7,895 nt of DNA from Anaerolineales bacterium (GCA_015491595.1 WFVP01000438.1:1-7895), one strand, 5' to 3'; shown: positions 1 to 7,883, numbered from the stretch's first letter. A program made the numbers and translations. Notes: generated from the letters alone by a model not told the origin.

Positions 1-1
1 C

Positions 2-955
2 CATCTTCCCTTTGGTGACCGGCGGGACGCGCCTTTCTACGGAAAGCACATCATCTCCGTCAAGCAGTTCTCCCGGGAGGACCTCACCTACATTTTCGAA
101 GTGGCCCATGAAATGCGGGAAATGGTCATGCGGGTGGGGTCCTTCGACCTGCTCAAGGGTAAGATTCTGGCCAACCTGTTCTACGAGCCCTCAACCCGCA
201 CGGCCTCTTCCTTCATCGCCGCCATGCAACGCCTGGGGGGCAGCGTCATCGCCATCAACGAGGTGCGCTATTCCTCGGTGGCCAAGGGCGAATCCCTGCC
301 GGACACCATCCGCACCTTAGAGGCCTACGCCGACGTCATCGTCCTGCGCCATCCCCAAAAGGGCTCGGCGGCGTTGGCCGCGAAATACGCGCGCAAACCC
401 ATCATCAACGCCGGGGACGGCACCGGCGAACATCCGACTCAGGCCCTTCTGGACCTCTTCACCATCCAGGAGGAATTGGGTCAGGTGGACGGCCTGACCG
501 TGACCCTACTGGGGGACCTGAAATACGGACGCACGGTCCACTCCCTGGCCCGTCTGCTTTCCATGTATCGGGTGAAGTTGCATTACGTTTCGCCGCCGGA
601 ATTGCGCATGCCGCGAGAAATCGTGGAAGAAATCGCCCAGGCCGGCATCCCCCAGGAAGAACATGTCCATCTGGACGACGTCCTGGCCGATACCGATGTC
701 CTCTATGTCACCCGGGTACAAAAGGAACGCTTCGATGACCCGGAAGCCTACGAGCGGGTAAAGGACTTCTACATCATCACGCCCGAGGTCATGGCGCGGG
801 CCAAGGACCGCATGATTCTCATGCATCCCTTCCCCCGGGTCTATGAGATCACCTTAGATGTGGACGAAGACCCCCGCGCGGCGTACTTCCGCCAGATGGA
901 GTACGGTCTGTACGTGCGCATGGCCCTGCTGGCCATGGTTTTGGGAAAAGCCTAA
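2..955 (+). CDS. pyrB: Aspartate carbamoyltransferase catalytic chain, 5' end cut by the window edge
   Basis: This enzyme condenses carbamoyl phosphate with L-aspartate to give N-carbamoyl-L-aspartate, the committed step of pyrimidine synthesis in the cytosol. The frame is open from base 2 to the TAA at 953-955 (317 residues visible). The first in-frame start-like codon is the GTG at 101, but the residues before it (including [16 protein letters not shown]) are typical ATCase N-terminus, so the real start lies left of the window and probably only a few residues are missing. Visible active-site motifs are the carbamoyl phosphate loop EPSTRT (185-202), the SSVAKGE loop with the Ser and Lys donated to the neighbouring subunit (272-292), LRHPQ, HPTQ (431-442), GRTVHS, TRVQKER (710-730) and HPFPRV (824-841). 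The last is usually HPLPRV, so Leu is replaced by Phe. The ending [15 protein letters not shown] is also typical. No regulatory chain (pyrI) or pyrC is in view. It converges on the operon to its right. Confidence 0.97.
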   Translation, partial: HLPFGDRRDAPFYGKHIISVKQFSREDLTYIFEVAHEMREMVMRVGSFDLLKGKILANLFYEPSTRTASSFIAAMQRLGGSVIAINEVRYSSVAKGESLPDTIRTLEAYADVIVLRHPQKGSAALAAKYARKPIINAGDGTGEHPTQALLDLFTIQEELGQVDGLTVTLLGDLKYGRTVHSLARLLSMYRVKLHYVSPPELRMPREIVEEIAQAGIPQEEHVHLDDVLADTDVLYVTRVQKERFDDPEAYERVKDFYIITPEVMARAKDRMILMHPFPRVYEITLDVDEDPRAAYFRQMEYGLYVRMALLAMVLGKA

Positions 956-971
956 CCATCTCAAGCCAAAA

Positions 972-1997
972 CTACTTCCCGGTGTGGAACGCCTCCAGAA
1001 CCTTACGCCACTGTGCATCTTTCTCGCCCGGTCGGAAAGGAAGGTAAAAGGACACCCGGTCCACCAGGTCGCCGTAGCGCTCCTGCACGCGATATCCCAA
1101 TTCCTCCCAGGGCCCTCTGAGGGCGATGGTCTCCACCATTTCCTCCGTCACCAGGTGAGGCAGGTCCTGCCAGCGTCCCTCCCGCACCCGTCGGCCCAGT
1201 TCCAGGGCGACGTCCTCCCATCCGTGCAATTGTGCCAGCACTCGATAGGCAGGCGTGCTCAGGTAAAAACCGATTTGCTCTCGCACCAGGGCTTCGTAGC
1301 GGGGCGCGTCAGGGTCATCGGTTGGAATGGCGAACACGCTGATGAGGGCGGTAAAATCCGACCGGGAGCGCCCCGAAGCCTGCAACCCCTCCTGCAGATG
1401 GGGCCAGGCGTACTCCCGCAGGTAACGCACGGTGTGCAAGGCATGGAAGACGACCCCATCGGCCACCCGACCGGCCACGCGCAACATGCCGCGGTTGACC
1501 GCGGAAATCAGAATGGGCGGGGGCGGATAGGGCAGGGGGTCCGGCTGGAAAAAGGGGGTCATCAAGGACAGACGGAAAATCTCCCCGCGATAGCGCAAAG
1601 GCTCCCCCGTTTGCCAGGTGCGCCACACCGCGCGAATGGCCTCCACCGTTTCCCGCATTCGGCGCAAGGGACGGTCCCATTTCATACCAAACCGGCGCTC
1701 GATATGGCCCCGCACCTGACTGCCCAGGCCCAGCAGGAAGCGCCCCCGGGAAAGTTCCTGCAAGCCCCAGGCGGTGTAAGCCAGGACCGTCGGGCTGCGG
1801 GCAAAGGCCACGGCGATGCCGGTACCCAAATCCAAACGGGTGGTCGCCCGCGCCGCCAGGGCCATGGCCAGGAACGGGTCGGCTTTGGTCTCCGAAACCC
1901 ACAGGCCATCGAATCCCAAGTCCTCGGCCGCACGGGCCAGACGCGACATTTCCGATAAAGGCGGTGCCAGGAAGGTGACATCAAACTTCATGCTCAT
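972..1997 (-). CDS. LLM-class F420-dependent oxidoreductase, TIGR03617 (MSMEG_2256)-like
   Basis: This is a 341-residue luciferase-like monooxygenase-superfamily protein, a TIM-barrel flavin/F420 enzyme expected in the cytosol. Motifs recalled from the TIGR03617 F420-dependent subfamily are present: GLWVSETKADPF (residues 31-42), GTGIAVAFARSP (58-69), GRFLLGLGSQVRGHIERRFG (85-104), MTPFF (146-150) and VADGVVFH (178-185). The length fits the family. Substrate is unknown, and F420 rather than FMN use is inferred from the subfamily. The ATG at 1997 is chosen because it forms an ATGA overlap with the stop of the upstream glycosyltransferase and has AGGAG seven bases before it. The frame stays open further upstream to 2189, but that part overlaps the glycosyltransferase and does not look like family sequence. 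A second ATG at 1991 is a less likely start. It is the last gene of the operon, ending with TAG 16 bases from pyrB. Confidence 0.9.
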   Translation of the reverse strand: MSMKFDVTFLAPPLSEMSRLARAAEDLGFDGLWVSETKADPFLAMALAARATTRLDLGTGIAVAFARSPTVLAYTAWGLQELSRGRFLLGLGSQVRGHIERRFGMKWDRPLRRMRETVEAIRAVWRTWQTGEPLRYRGEIFRLSLMTPFFQPDPLPYPPPPILISAVNRGMLRVAGRVADGVVFHALHTVRYLREYAWPHLQEGLQASGRSRSDFTALISVFAIPTDDPDAPRYEALVREQIGFYLSTPAYRVLAQLHGWEDVALELGRRVREGRWQDLPHLVTEEMVETIALRGPWEELGYRVQERYGDLVDRVSFYLPFRPGEKDAQWRKVLEAFHTGK

Positions 1998-3985
1998 GGT
2001 TCGGCTCCTGTAGGGAGAAGATACAGGGCGTAGGCACCAGACGACGATTCCGCGACCAGGGGAAGGAGACGTTGCAGGGCGTCCAGGGCTTGACGCTGTT
2101 CTTGAGTATAAACCGCGGGATCGGCCTGGAAAAGAATCTCCGCTCCTCGACGAAAGACCAAAAGGTGGGTATATCCCTGCGCGGCCCATGCCTGCACAGC
2201 GGCCTCAACGGTACCGTATCGGTACAAGGCATGGGGGAAATGGACCAACAGGGTATCGGGAAGGAGTTCCCGGCGAACGCCATAACGCCGGGCCTCGTAC
2301 AGGGCCAGGATACGGGCCTCCATAGGGGCCTGGTGGACCAAATCCAGGTATTCCACATACAGGGGAAGATGCCGTTCGTAAAAGGCCTGTCGTGAAACCT
2401 GACCCACAAGGAAATCCGGTCCATCCCATTGCACCCAGGAGAGCGTCTGTTCCACCAGAACCACCAACGCGCTCAGGGCCATCAGTCCCCGAACCAGGCG
2501 ACGCCAGGGAACATGTCCTCTCCCATGCCACACCCGCAACCCATGTACGACGAAGCCCAAAGCCGGCGCCAGGGGGAAAAGCACGGGGTACAGCAGTCGG
2601 ACCTGGAAGAGCAACGAGGACCAGGCCACACCGAAGAGCCAAAGAAAAGACGCCAGGAGGATGAAGGGGAAGGCCGCTTTCCGGTAAGCCGCCCATGGAC
2701 CTCGACGCCCCCAACGGGGCCACCAGAAGGCCACCCATGGAATCAAGATGAGCCACCAGGGACCGATGCGAGCATCCACGTAGGACAGGTCGCCGTAAGC
2801 CAAAATCGTGCGGAAGGGAAGCCAGAGCCACGCCTCCAGGCGCAGGCCCAAGCCCGTTCCCCCGCGACCGTACCAGGCCACCAGAAATTCGTCCCAAAAA
2901 CGTCCCCCGAAAAAGAAAGGGAAAACGGGATTGCCCATGTACACGGCGTTGCGTACATACCACGGTGCCGCCACCCCGAACGCCCCAATCAGAAAGACCC
3001 TGACCCGATGCCATCGCGTCCGACGGCTCCCCAAAAGGAGGCTCACCATCCCGGCTACCGGTAAGGCCACGGCTGTGTACTTGATACTCAGGGCCAAACC
3101 CGCGGCGAGACCGGCCAGGGCCGCGAAACGGCCATCCTCCTTCCCTACCCGATGGACCCGATACAGGGCGTACAGCGCGGCCAAAACGTAAAAGACCAGC
3201 GCGTAATCCGTGTACGCCCAGGAGGCCAGCAGGGGCAGAGAGGGCATGGTCAGCAAAAGCAAGAGGGCGTACCGGGCGGGAAAGGGTCCGAACACCTCGC
3301 GCGCCCAATGAAAGACGAGCAGGAGGGCCCCCAGGGTCCAAAACGCGTGCAGGATTTTGGCCCCGCTCTCCGCGCCCAGGGCCAGAGGCCAGAGATTGAG
3401 GTAATCGACCAGGCCGGGGTTCCAGAAGTGGGCAATGGGAATGGGGACCAGGCGGCCCTGCTGCAACAGCCATTCCGGCAGGGCCAAATGGTACATGAGC
3501 GCGTCAAAAGAAGCGGGAGGCAACAGGGCCAGAAGGAGGATGAGCCCCAGGAAAGGGAGCAGAAACCAGGGCACCGAACGAACCACCGCCGTTATGTCGC
3601 GTCGGAAATGGGAGGAATGGGTTCTCATCACCCAACCTGCCCCCACGAGCGCCATCGTCCACAACCCCACCAGCACGGGACGGGTCACCCAGCCCAGGAT
3701 GGCCAGAAGCAGGGCCAACCACGACCAAAAGGCCATGCCCACGAAAGTCCGATAGAGAAAGCGAACCCCAGCCGGCAAAGGGGGCCAGGACAACCACCGC
3801 TCCAATCCCCATCCCGCCACCCATCCCACCAGCAACATGCCCCCGACGGTCACCAGGACCCATACATGACGCAACAGGGCCTGAACCAGCGAGAGAGGTA
3901 ACGGACGCTGGGCTCCCCAGACCAACAGGAGCAATCCCACCATCCAGGCAAGGAAAAGGGGCCGGATAAAACGTCGCAACATCAT
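1994..3985 (-). CDS. GT-C fold membrane glycosyltransferase, family 39-like (PMT/ArnT type)
   Basis: This is a 663-residue polytopic membrane protein that probably moves a sugar from a polyprenyl-phosphate carrier to an acceptor on the outer face of the membrane. Hydrophobic segments run from about residue 8 to 515. The first large outside loop carries FDALMYHLALP (160-170), with the Asp at 161 where the GT39/GT-C family places its catalytic or metal-binding acid. A second acidic site is YTDYALVFY (258-266). KYTA (302-305) and PWYVRNAVYMGNPVFPF (341-357) are hallmarks of bacterial GT39-like proteins. Residues about 530-663 form a soluble, probably extracytoplasmic tail, as in relatives. Donor and acceptor are unknown: protein O-mannosylation, lipid or polysaccharide modification are all possible. 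The ATG at 3985 is nine bases after the upstream stop, with a weak GGTGA site; the adjacent ATG at 3982 could also serve. The TGA at 1994-1996 overlaps the next start by four bases. Confidence 0.85.
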   Translation of the reverse strand: MMLRRFIRPLFLAWMVGLLLLVWGAQRPLPLSLVQALLRHVWVLVTVGGMLLVGWVAGWGLERWLSWPPLPAGVRFLYRTFVGMAFWSWLALLLAILGWVTRPVLVGLWTMALVGAGWVMRTHSSHFRRDITAVVRSVPWFLLPFLGLILLLALLPPASFDALMYHLALPEWLLQQGRLVPIPIAHFWNPGLVDYLNLWPLALGAESGAKILHAFWTLGALLLVFHWAREVFGPFPARYALLLLLTMPSLPLLASWAYTDYALVFYVLAALYALYRVHRVGKEDGRFAALAGLAAGLALSIKYTAVALPVAGMVSLLLGSRRTRWHRVRVFLIGAFGVAAPWYVRNAVYMGNPVFPFFFGGRFWDEFLVAWYGRGGTGLGLRLEAWLWLPFRTILAYGDLSYVDARIGPWWLILIPWVAFWWPRWGRRGPWAAYRKAAFPFILLASFLWLFGVAWSSLLFQVRLLYPVLFPLAPALGFVVHGLRVWHGRGHVPWRRLVRGLMALSALVVLVEQTLSWVQWDGPDFLVGQVSRQAFYERHLPLYVEYLDLVHQAPMEARILALYEARRYGVRRELLPDTLLVHFPHALYRYGTVEAAVQAWAAQGYTHLLVFRRGAEILFQADPAVYTQEQRQALDALQRLLPLVAESSSGAYALYLLPTGAEP
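2005..2009 (-). promoter_or_regulatory. Shine-Dalgarno for the LLM oxidoreductase gene
   Basis: Read on the minus strand this is AGGAG, seven bases before the ATG at 1997 and inside the last codons of the glycosyltransferase gene. Together with the ATGA stop/start overlap it settles the start against the longer upstream frame. Confidence 0.75.
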
Positions 3986-3994
3986 GCCGTGGGT

Positions 3995-3999
3995 TCACC
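3995..3999 (-). promoter_or_regulatory. Weak Shine-Dalgarno for the GT39-like gene
   Basis: Read on the minus strand this is GGTGA, nine bases before the ATG at 3985 and overlapping the TGA stop of the preceding gene. The match is modest, and re-initiation after the upstream stop may matter more than the site itself. Confidence 0.4.
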
Positions 4000-4675
4000 G
4001 ATGCATACGTTCGATTTGGTCAGCCGCCTGATACATCCCTCTCGCAAACCGCTCTCTCCGCTCTCTGAGCGTTTTGGCTGCCATTTCCTGAAATCCACCC
4101 ACCGCGAGGAAAACAGCGGATAGCACGACCAAACGCTCGTCAGGAACCATGCTCGGGTCGGGCTCCAAAACCTGACCGGCGCCAATTGTGCATCCAAGCC
4201 CCATGAGCAATCGACCCAGCCCCGGTAACACGAGCAACATCAAAATCAACTCCCCGGCCAGTCGAAGACGTTGACCAAGGGTTGGTTGACGACGGATAAC
4301 CTTCAGGTAGGGATGTTCCTCCTGGATACCCTGCGATAGAGGCGAAACGACCCTGGCCGGTTCCCATGACATGAATTTGGCCCACGCGCGGAGAAATCGA
4401 AGGGCGCCATAAAAAGCCAGCGCCACCCCGCCGCCCATCACGAGCGGCTGCATCATGGCCAAGACGAGCGCCATCCAACGGTGGGCACGGAAATAGGGGA
4501 ACACAGTTTCGTACCATAGTGACCACAGTACACTGAACCCTGCCACCGCAACCGCCGCCCACCCCAGGAAGGTGGCCCTGGGCGATAGCCTGTCTCGTGC
4601 GAGAAACCAGGCGACCAGAAAGAGGGAAGCATAGATTACGACGAAAATGAGAACAACCTCAAGCCAATCTGGCAT
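3995..4675 (-). CDS. Unrecognised five-segment integral membrane protein
   Basis: I do not recognise this 226-residue protein. By eye it has five hydrophobic segments, at about residues 5-26, 34-54, 66-94, 138-162 and 180-198. Arg/Lys-rich stretches after segments 1 and 3 and at the C-terminus, against an acidic loop between 4 and 5 (LEPDPSMVPDE), fit an N-out, C-in topology by the positive-inside rule. The loop at about 95-137 and the tail at about 199-226 (KTLRERRERFARG and on) should be cytosolic; the tail looks like a charged amphipathic helix. No enzyme motif, heme ligand pattern or signal peptidase site stands out. The ATG at 4675 follows the upstream stop by 12 bases and has GAGGT nine bases before it, so it looks genuinely translated as part of the operon. 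It lies between an MgtC/DUF4010 protein and a glycosyltransferase, so an envelope role is a guess from position only. Confidence 0.8.
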   Translation of the reverse strand: MPDWLEVVLIFVVIYASLFLVAWFLARDRLSPRATFLGWAAVAVAGFSVLWSLWYETVFPYFRAHRWMALVLAMMQPLVMGGGVALAFYGALRFLRAWAKFMSWEPARVVSPLSQGIQEEHPYLKVIRRQPTLGQRLRLAGELILMLLVLPGLGRLLMGLGCTIGAGQVLEPDPSMVPDERLVVLSAVFLAVGGFQEMAAKTLRERRERFARGMYQAADQIERMHR

Positions 4676-4684
4676 GACGTCAAT

Positions 4685-4689
4685 ACCTC
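4685..4689 (-). promoter_or_regulatory. Shine-Dalgarno for the unknown membrane protein
   Basis: Read on the minus strand this is GAGGT, nine bases before the ATG at 4675. It overlaps the TGA stop of the MgtC/DUF4010 gene (TGAGGT), so ribosomes finishing that gene stop directly over this site. It supports both the start choice and translation of an otherwise unrecognised gene. Confidence 0.65.
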
Positions 4690-5983
4690 AAAACGAACGG
4701 CCCAACCAACGAAACACAACCCAACCGCCCACAATACCCACCACGGCCATCGAAACGAAGGCCCGCCAGAGGGCCCGGCCCAACTCCCTGGACCCCGACA
4801 TGCGTGCGATGAGCCCCTTGACCAGGGTATTCGTCACCGCGGCCAGAAGAATGGCCATCACCGCGACCGAGAGGACCAGGGTCTCCTCGGCAGCCAACTG
4901 GGCCACGGACAGGGTAATGGCATCCACATCGGTGAGCCCTGCAATGGTGCTGGCCAGGTAAACGCCGGAGGAACCGAACCAATGCTCCAGCACCTTCACC
5001 CCGATTTTGACCACGGCAAAGGCCAGGCCGAATTTAATGGCCGTGCTCATTGCCAGAGGGTGTTCAATACTCAGGCCATCGTCTCCATTTTGCACCTTTC
5101 CCCGGAGTTGCCGCTCGAAATACAGCACCCAGGCGAGTCCCACGACGAACATCAGGCCCAGGGGCGGTACAAGCCAGGGGACCAACTCGGGGTACACAAC
5201 CGCGGCCAGAAAGACGATGCGCGGAAGCATGATGCTGGCCGCCAGAAGCACGCTCTGGGCGTAGTACAGGGAATGAGCCGGCGCCTCACGGCTGCGCGCT
5301 GCCATACTCAAGGTCACCGCTGTGCTGCTGACCAGGCCGCCGATGGCTCCGGTCCAGCGGCTTCCCCGGCCCGGTCCCAACCACTTCATCAATACGTAGC
5401 CGACAAATCCCACCCCCGAAATCAGCACCACCATCATCCAAATCTGGAAGGGATTGACCATGTCCCAGGGGTCCACGGTCCGGTTGGGCAACAGGGGGAG
5501 GATAACAGCCGAAACCAGGGCGAATTGAAGGGTGATGCGGATGTCCTCCACGGACATCCGCCGGATGAATCCATGCAATTCCGCCTTAAAGGCCAGCACC
5601 AACGCCGTCACCACACCAAGGGCTGCGGCCACGTCCAGGTGCCCCTTCATCACCAGGGCCCCCAGCAGGTAAGCCAACAGGGCGGCGACTTCGGTGGTAA
5701 TTCCTCCGGCTTCCCGGGTAATCCACAACGCGCCCCAGTAACCCGCGATGGACAGCAAGACCAATCCGCAGAAGACCACCAGGCTCGTCCAGGGGCCCCA
5801 ATATTGCTCCATGTACGCGGCCACCGCACCCAACAAGGTAATGAGGGAAAAGGTGCGCACACCCGCGAACTCGAAAACCCCTTCCTTCTGTTGCACGAAC
5901 TCCCGCTCTAAGCCCAACAAAGCGCCAATCAGCAAGGCGGCGCCAAACTGCCACCAGGGAGCGAATTCGGTAAGCACGTCCAC
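4688..5983 (-). CDS. MgtC/SapB plus DUF4010 membrane protein (COG3174-like)
   Basis: This is a 431-residue polytopic membrane protein. The N-terminal part matches the MgtC/SapB family: FGAALLIGALLGLERE (residues 13-28) followed by GVRTFSLITLLGA (41-53). The C-terminal part matches DUF4010: IRITLQFALVSAVILPLLP (148-166), GGLVSSTAVTLSMA (215-228), STIAGLTDVDAITLSVA (345-361) and AVTNTLVKG (382-390). This two-part arrangement and length are those of the COG3174 proteins. MgtC itself is tied to low-magnesium growth and to inhibition of ATP synthase in Salmonella. The function of the fused DUF4010 form is not established, so a role in ion or membrane-energy homeostasis is only an extrapolation. 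The start is the GTG at 5983, chosen because AGGAGG lies six bases upstream and the reading fits the family from its first residues. It begins 19 bases after the selB stop. Confidence 0.92.
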   Translation of the reverse strand: MDVLTEFAPWWQFGAALLIGALLGLEREFVQQKEGVFEFAGVRTFSLITLLGAVAAYMEQYWGPWTSLVVFCGLVLLSIAGYWGALWITREAGGITTEVAALLAYLLGALVMKGHLDVAAALGVVTALVLAFKAELHGFIRRMSVEDIRITLQFALVSAVILPLLPNRTVDPWDMVNPFQIWMMVVLISGVGFVGYVLMKWLGPGRGSRWTGAIGGLVSSTAVTLSMAARSREAPAHSLYYAQSVLLAASIMLPRIVFLAAVVYPELVPWLVPPLGLMFVVGLAWVLYFERQLRGKVQNGDDGLSIEHPLAMSTAIKFGLAFAVVKIGVKVLEHWFGSSGVYLASTIAGLTDVDAITLSVAQLAAEETLVLSVAVMAILLAAVTNTLVKGLIARMSGSRELGRALWRAFVSMAVVGIVGGWVVFRWLGRSF

Positions 5984-5989
5984 AGAGCG

Positions 5990-5995
5990 CCTCCT
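5990..5995 (-). promoter_or_regulatory. Strong Shine-Dalgarno for the MgtC/DUF4010 gene
   Basis: Read on the minus strand this is AGGAGG, six bases before the GTG at 5983. It lies in the 19-base gap after selB and decides the GTG start, since there is no ATG at the family's expected N-terminus. Confidence 0.8.
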
Positions 5996-6002
5996 CTCCG
6001 TT

Positions 6003-7883
6003 TCAAGGCTTTATCCAACGGCGAACATCGCCTTCCCGTCGTGTGAACCCCCGCGCGTCCAGGTGCTCCAAAAAGGCCACCACCAGGCGACGGGACGAGG
6101 ACAACAAGTCCCGCACCTGGGCAACGGTCAGTTGTCCATGTTCCTGGAAGAATTCTCGGGTTTTGGCCAACCAGGCCTCATAGGTCTCCCGGTCCAGCAC
6201 GTATTTCTCGTTCAGGGGAACCAGCCGACCCAACTCCACCAGGGCCTGATAGGCCTCCTCTCCCACAGCCTCGATGCACTCTCGAACGGTCGGAGGGCGG
6301 GCCTCTTCCCGGAAACGTGCTAACAGGGCCTCCACCCGAGGTTGGACGGAAGCGGGAAAGTACGGTTGATGGCCGGGCAGAGCCACGCGTTCGCCATGCA
6401 AGACGAGATGCCCACCCTGGACCTCTTCCTGAATCCAGCGCTCGAACAACGGCCGGGGAAGGCCCATGCGGGCCTGGAGTTCGGCCAGGGGCATACTGCG
6501 GCGCATGGGATATCGGAGGTGATAGCCCTGCACCCATTCGAGGGCCTTTTGGCGCCAGGTATTCGGAGCCTCAAGATGAAGCCAATACACCTCGGTTCCC
6601 GTTCCAATGCGCCGCGCCCAGCCCGCGTCCTCCCCCCTCTTCAGCGCGTCTTCCACCGCTTCCCGGGGTAAGGTCAGGAAATCGAGGTCCTCCTTACGCG
6701 CAAAGCCCCGTTCCTCCAAGAGCATCTTCACCACGGCTTCGACATCACCATGGTAAAGCGCGGCCATGCGGGCCAGGGCTTTCTTATCCCAACGCCGGTA
6801 TCGTACCCGGGGGTGGGCGTCCAGCACCATTCCACCGGCTACCGTGGCTTCCGGGGAAGGACGTCGCAGAATGAAACGGTCGCCATACGTCACCACAATG
6901 GGCTCTCGTAGTTCCAGCTGGGCCCACCCTGAAGTCCCGGGAGCCAGCTCCTCCGCCCCCAACAGGCGCAACCGGGCCATGACCTCCGAGGTCCACACGT
7001 ACAGTTTGAGCCACTGGTTGTGGCGAAGGGGCACCGGGGCTTGAGGCAGGACACGCAAATGTACATCCACGCGACGGGTCGGGCGATAGGTGCCCGGTCG
7101 GACGACCACGTCGCCCCTGACCAGGTCCTCTTTCGCCACACCGCTCAGATTGAGGGCCGTACGCGCACCCGGCCGGGCTTGTTCCCGGGGCTGGCGATGG
7201 GTCTGAATACCACGAATGCGGGCTCGCAGGCCTTGGGGAAGAATTTCCACCTCTTCACCCAGGGAAAATGCGCCATCCATCAGGGTTCCGGTCACCACCG
7301 TGCCAAACCCTACCAGGGTAAACGCCCGGTCAATGGGAAGGCGAGGGCGACCTAAGTCGGGACGCTTTGGCACGCGGGCCAGTTGCTCGACCAAAGCCCT
7401 GCGCAGGGCCTCCAGTCCCTGACCCGTGCGGGCCGAAACCCGTACAATGGGGGCCTGCGCCAGGGATGTCGGTTGCAGTAAGGCCCGCACCTCGTCCTCC
7501 ACCAAGTCGAGCCATTCCTCGTCGTCCACCAGGTCAATTTTCGTCAAGGCGACCAGCCCGGTGGACACTCCCAGCAAGTCGAGGATGTCCACATGCTCCC
7601 GGGTTTGAGGCATCACGCCTTCGTCGGCGGCCACTACCAACAACACCGCATCCACACCCCCTACCCCGGCCAGCATATTGGCGATGAAATCCCGATGACC
7701 CGGCACATCCACAATGCCCACCTCAATGCCCCCCGGTAAAGTGAGGTAGGCAAAACCCAGGTCAATACTCATTTCCCGCTCCCGTTCCTCTTTCAGGCGG
7801 TCGGGATGGGTGCCAGTCAGGGCCTCGACCAGGGTGGATTTGCCGTGGTCCACGTGGCCGGCGGTGGCCATAACGCGAATCAC
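6003..7883 (-). CDS. selB: Selenocysteine-specific translation elongation factor SelB
   Basis: SelB is a GTPase that carries Sec-tRNA(Sec) to the ribosome at UGA codons marked by a SECIS hairpin in the mRNA. The 626-residue length is that of bacterial SelB (about 615-635). GTPase motifs are G1 GHVDHGKST (residues 9-17), G2 MSIDLG (38-43, where Thr is more usual than Ser), G3 DVPGHRDF (59-66) with the catalytic His63, G4 TKID (114-117) and G5 VSA (149-151). Domain II starts at [17 protein letters not shown] (184-200), and domain III follows to about 360. The rest is the winged-helix array that binds SECIS RNA, with the last wing intact ([20 protein letters not shown], 595-614, then RREGDVRRW). 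The start is taken as the GTG at 7883. The ATG at 7871 would also keep the whole GTPase domain, and the frame is open to the right edge. selA, selD and selC are not in view. Confidence 0.96.
   Translation of the reverse strand: MIRVMATAGHVDHGKSTLVEALTGTHPDRLKEEREREMSIDLGFAYLTLPGGIEVGIVDVPGHRDFIANMLAGVGGVDAVLLVVAADEGVMPQTREHVDILDLLGVSTGLVALTKIDLVDDEEWLDLVEDEVRALLQPTSLAQAPIVRVSARTGQGLEALRRALVEQLARVPKRPDLGRPRLPIDRAFTLVGFGTVVTGTLMDGAFSLGEEVEILPQGLRARIRGIQTHRQPREQARPGARTALNLSGVAKEDLVRGDVVVRPGTYRPTRRVDVHLRVLPQAPVPLRHNQWLKLYVWTSEVMARLRLLGAEELAPGTSGWAQLELREPIVVTYGDRFILRRPSPEATVAGGMVLDAHPRVRYRRWDKKALARMAALYHGDVEAVVKMLLEERGFARKEDLDFLTLPREAVEDALKRGEDAGWARRIGTGTEVYWLHLEAPNTWRQKALEWVQGYHLRYPMRRSMPLAELQARMGLPRPLFERWIQEEVQGGHLVLHGERVALPGHQPYFPASVQPRVEALLARFREEARPPTVRECIEAVGEEAYQALVELGRLVPLNEKYVLDRETYEAWLAKTREFFQEHGQLTVAQVRDLLSSSRRLVVAFLEHLDARGFTRREGDVRRWIKP

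Larger units (their letters stand above)
972..7883 (-). other. Probable five-gene operon: selB, mgtC-DUF4010, unknown membrane protein, GT39-like, LLM oxidoreductase
   Basis: Five minus-strand genes follow each other with gaps of 19, 12 and 9 bases and finally a 4-base overlap. There is no room for a promoter or terminator between them. Three of the ribosome sites lie close to or inside the preceding gene's end, which suggests coupled translation. The operon's promoter is not visible and must lie beyond the right edge or be internal to coding sequence. Grouping is inferred from spacing and strand; no transcript evidence is available. Confidence 0.75.

Noticed and set aside
935..959. Inverted repeat ATGGTT / AACCAT around the pyrB stop codon, a possible two-way terminator between the convergent genes.
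   Set aside because: The stem is six pairs with a 13-base loop (at best two more GC pairs inside), and neither strand has a T-run after it. It is too weak to call; no convincing terminator is visible in the 16-base gap or next to it.
858..1958. Long plus-strand open frame (366 codons) opposite the LLM oxidoreductase.
   Set aside because: It is antisense to a gene with clear family motifs, overlaps the pyrB end, and its translation is His/Gln/Pro/Arg-rich with no domain sense, as expected from a shadow frame in high-GC DNA.
1998..2189. N-terminal extension of the LLM oxidoreductase up to position 2189.
   Set aside because: It overlaps the glycosyltransferase by nearly 200 bases and its residues do not match the family; the ATG at 1997 has a proper ribosome site and ATGA coupling.
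2205..3473. Long minus-strand open frame (422 codons) in another frame within the GT39-like gene.
   Set aside because: The translation is Gly/Pro/Arg-rich and lacks membrane segments or motifs, whereas the overlapping frame gives a coherent GT-C protein.
3152..3901. Plus-strand open frame (249 codons) opposite the glycosyltransferase.
   Set aside because: It is Gln/Gly/Arg/His-rich antisense of Leu/Val/Trp-rich membrane helices, with no recognisable domain.
3995..4675. The unknown membrane-protein gene as recently acquired DNA because it looks slightly less GC-rich.
   Set aside because: A hand count over 4021-4680 gave about 58% G+C, only a little below sampled neighbours, and there are no flanking repeats or mobility genes.
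4982..5911. Plus-strand open frame (309 codons) opposite the MgtC/DUF4010 gene.
   Set aside because: Its composition (His, Gln, Gly, Pro) is that of an antisense shadow of a hydrophobic membrane protein.
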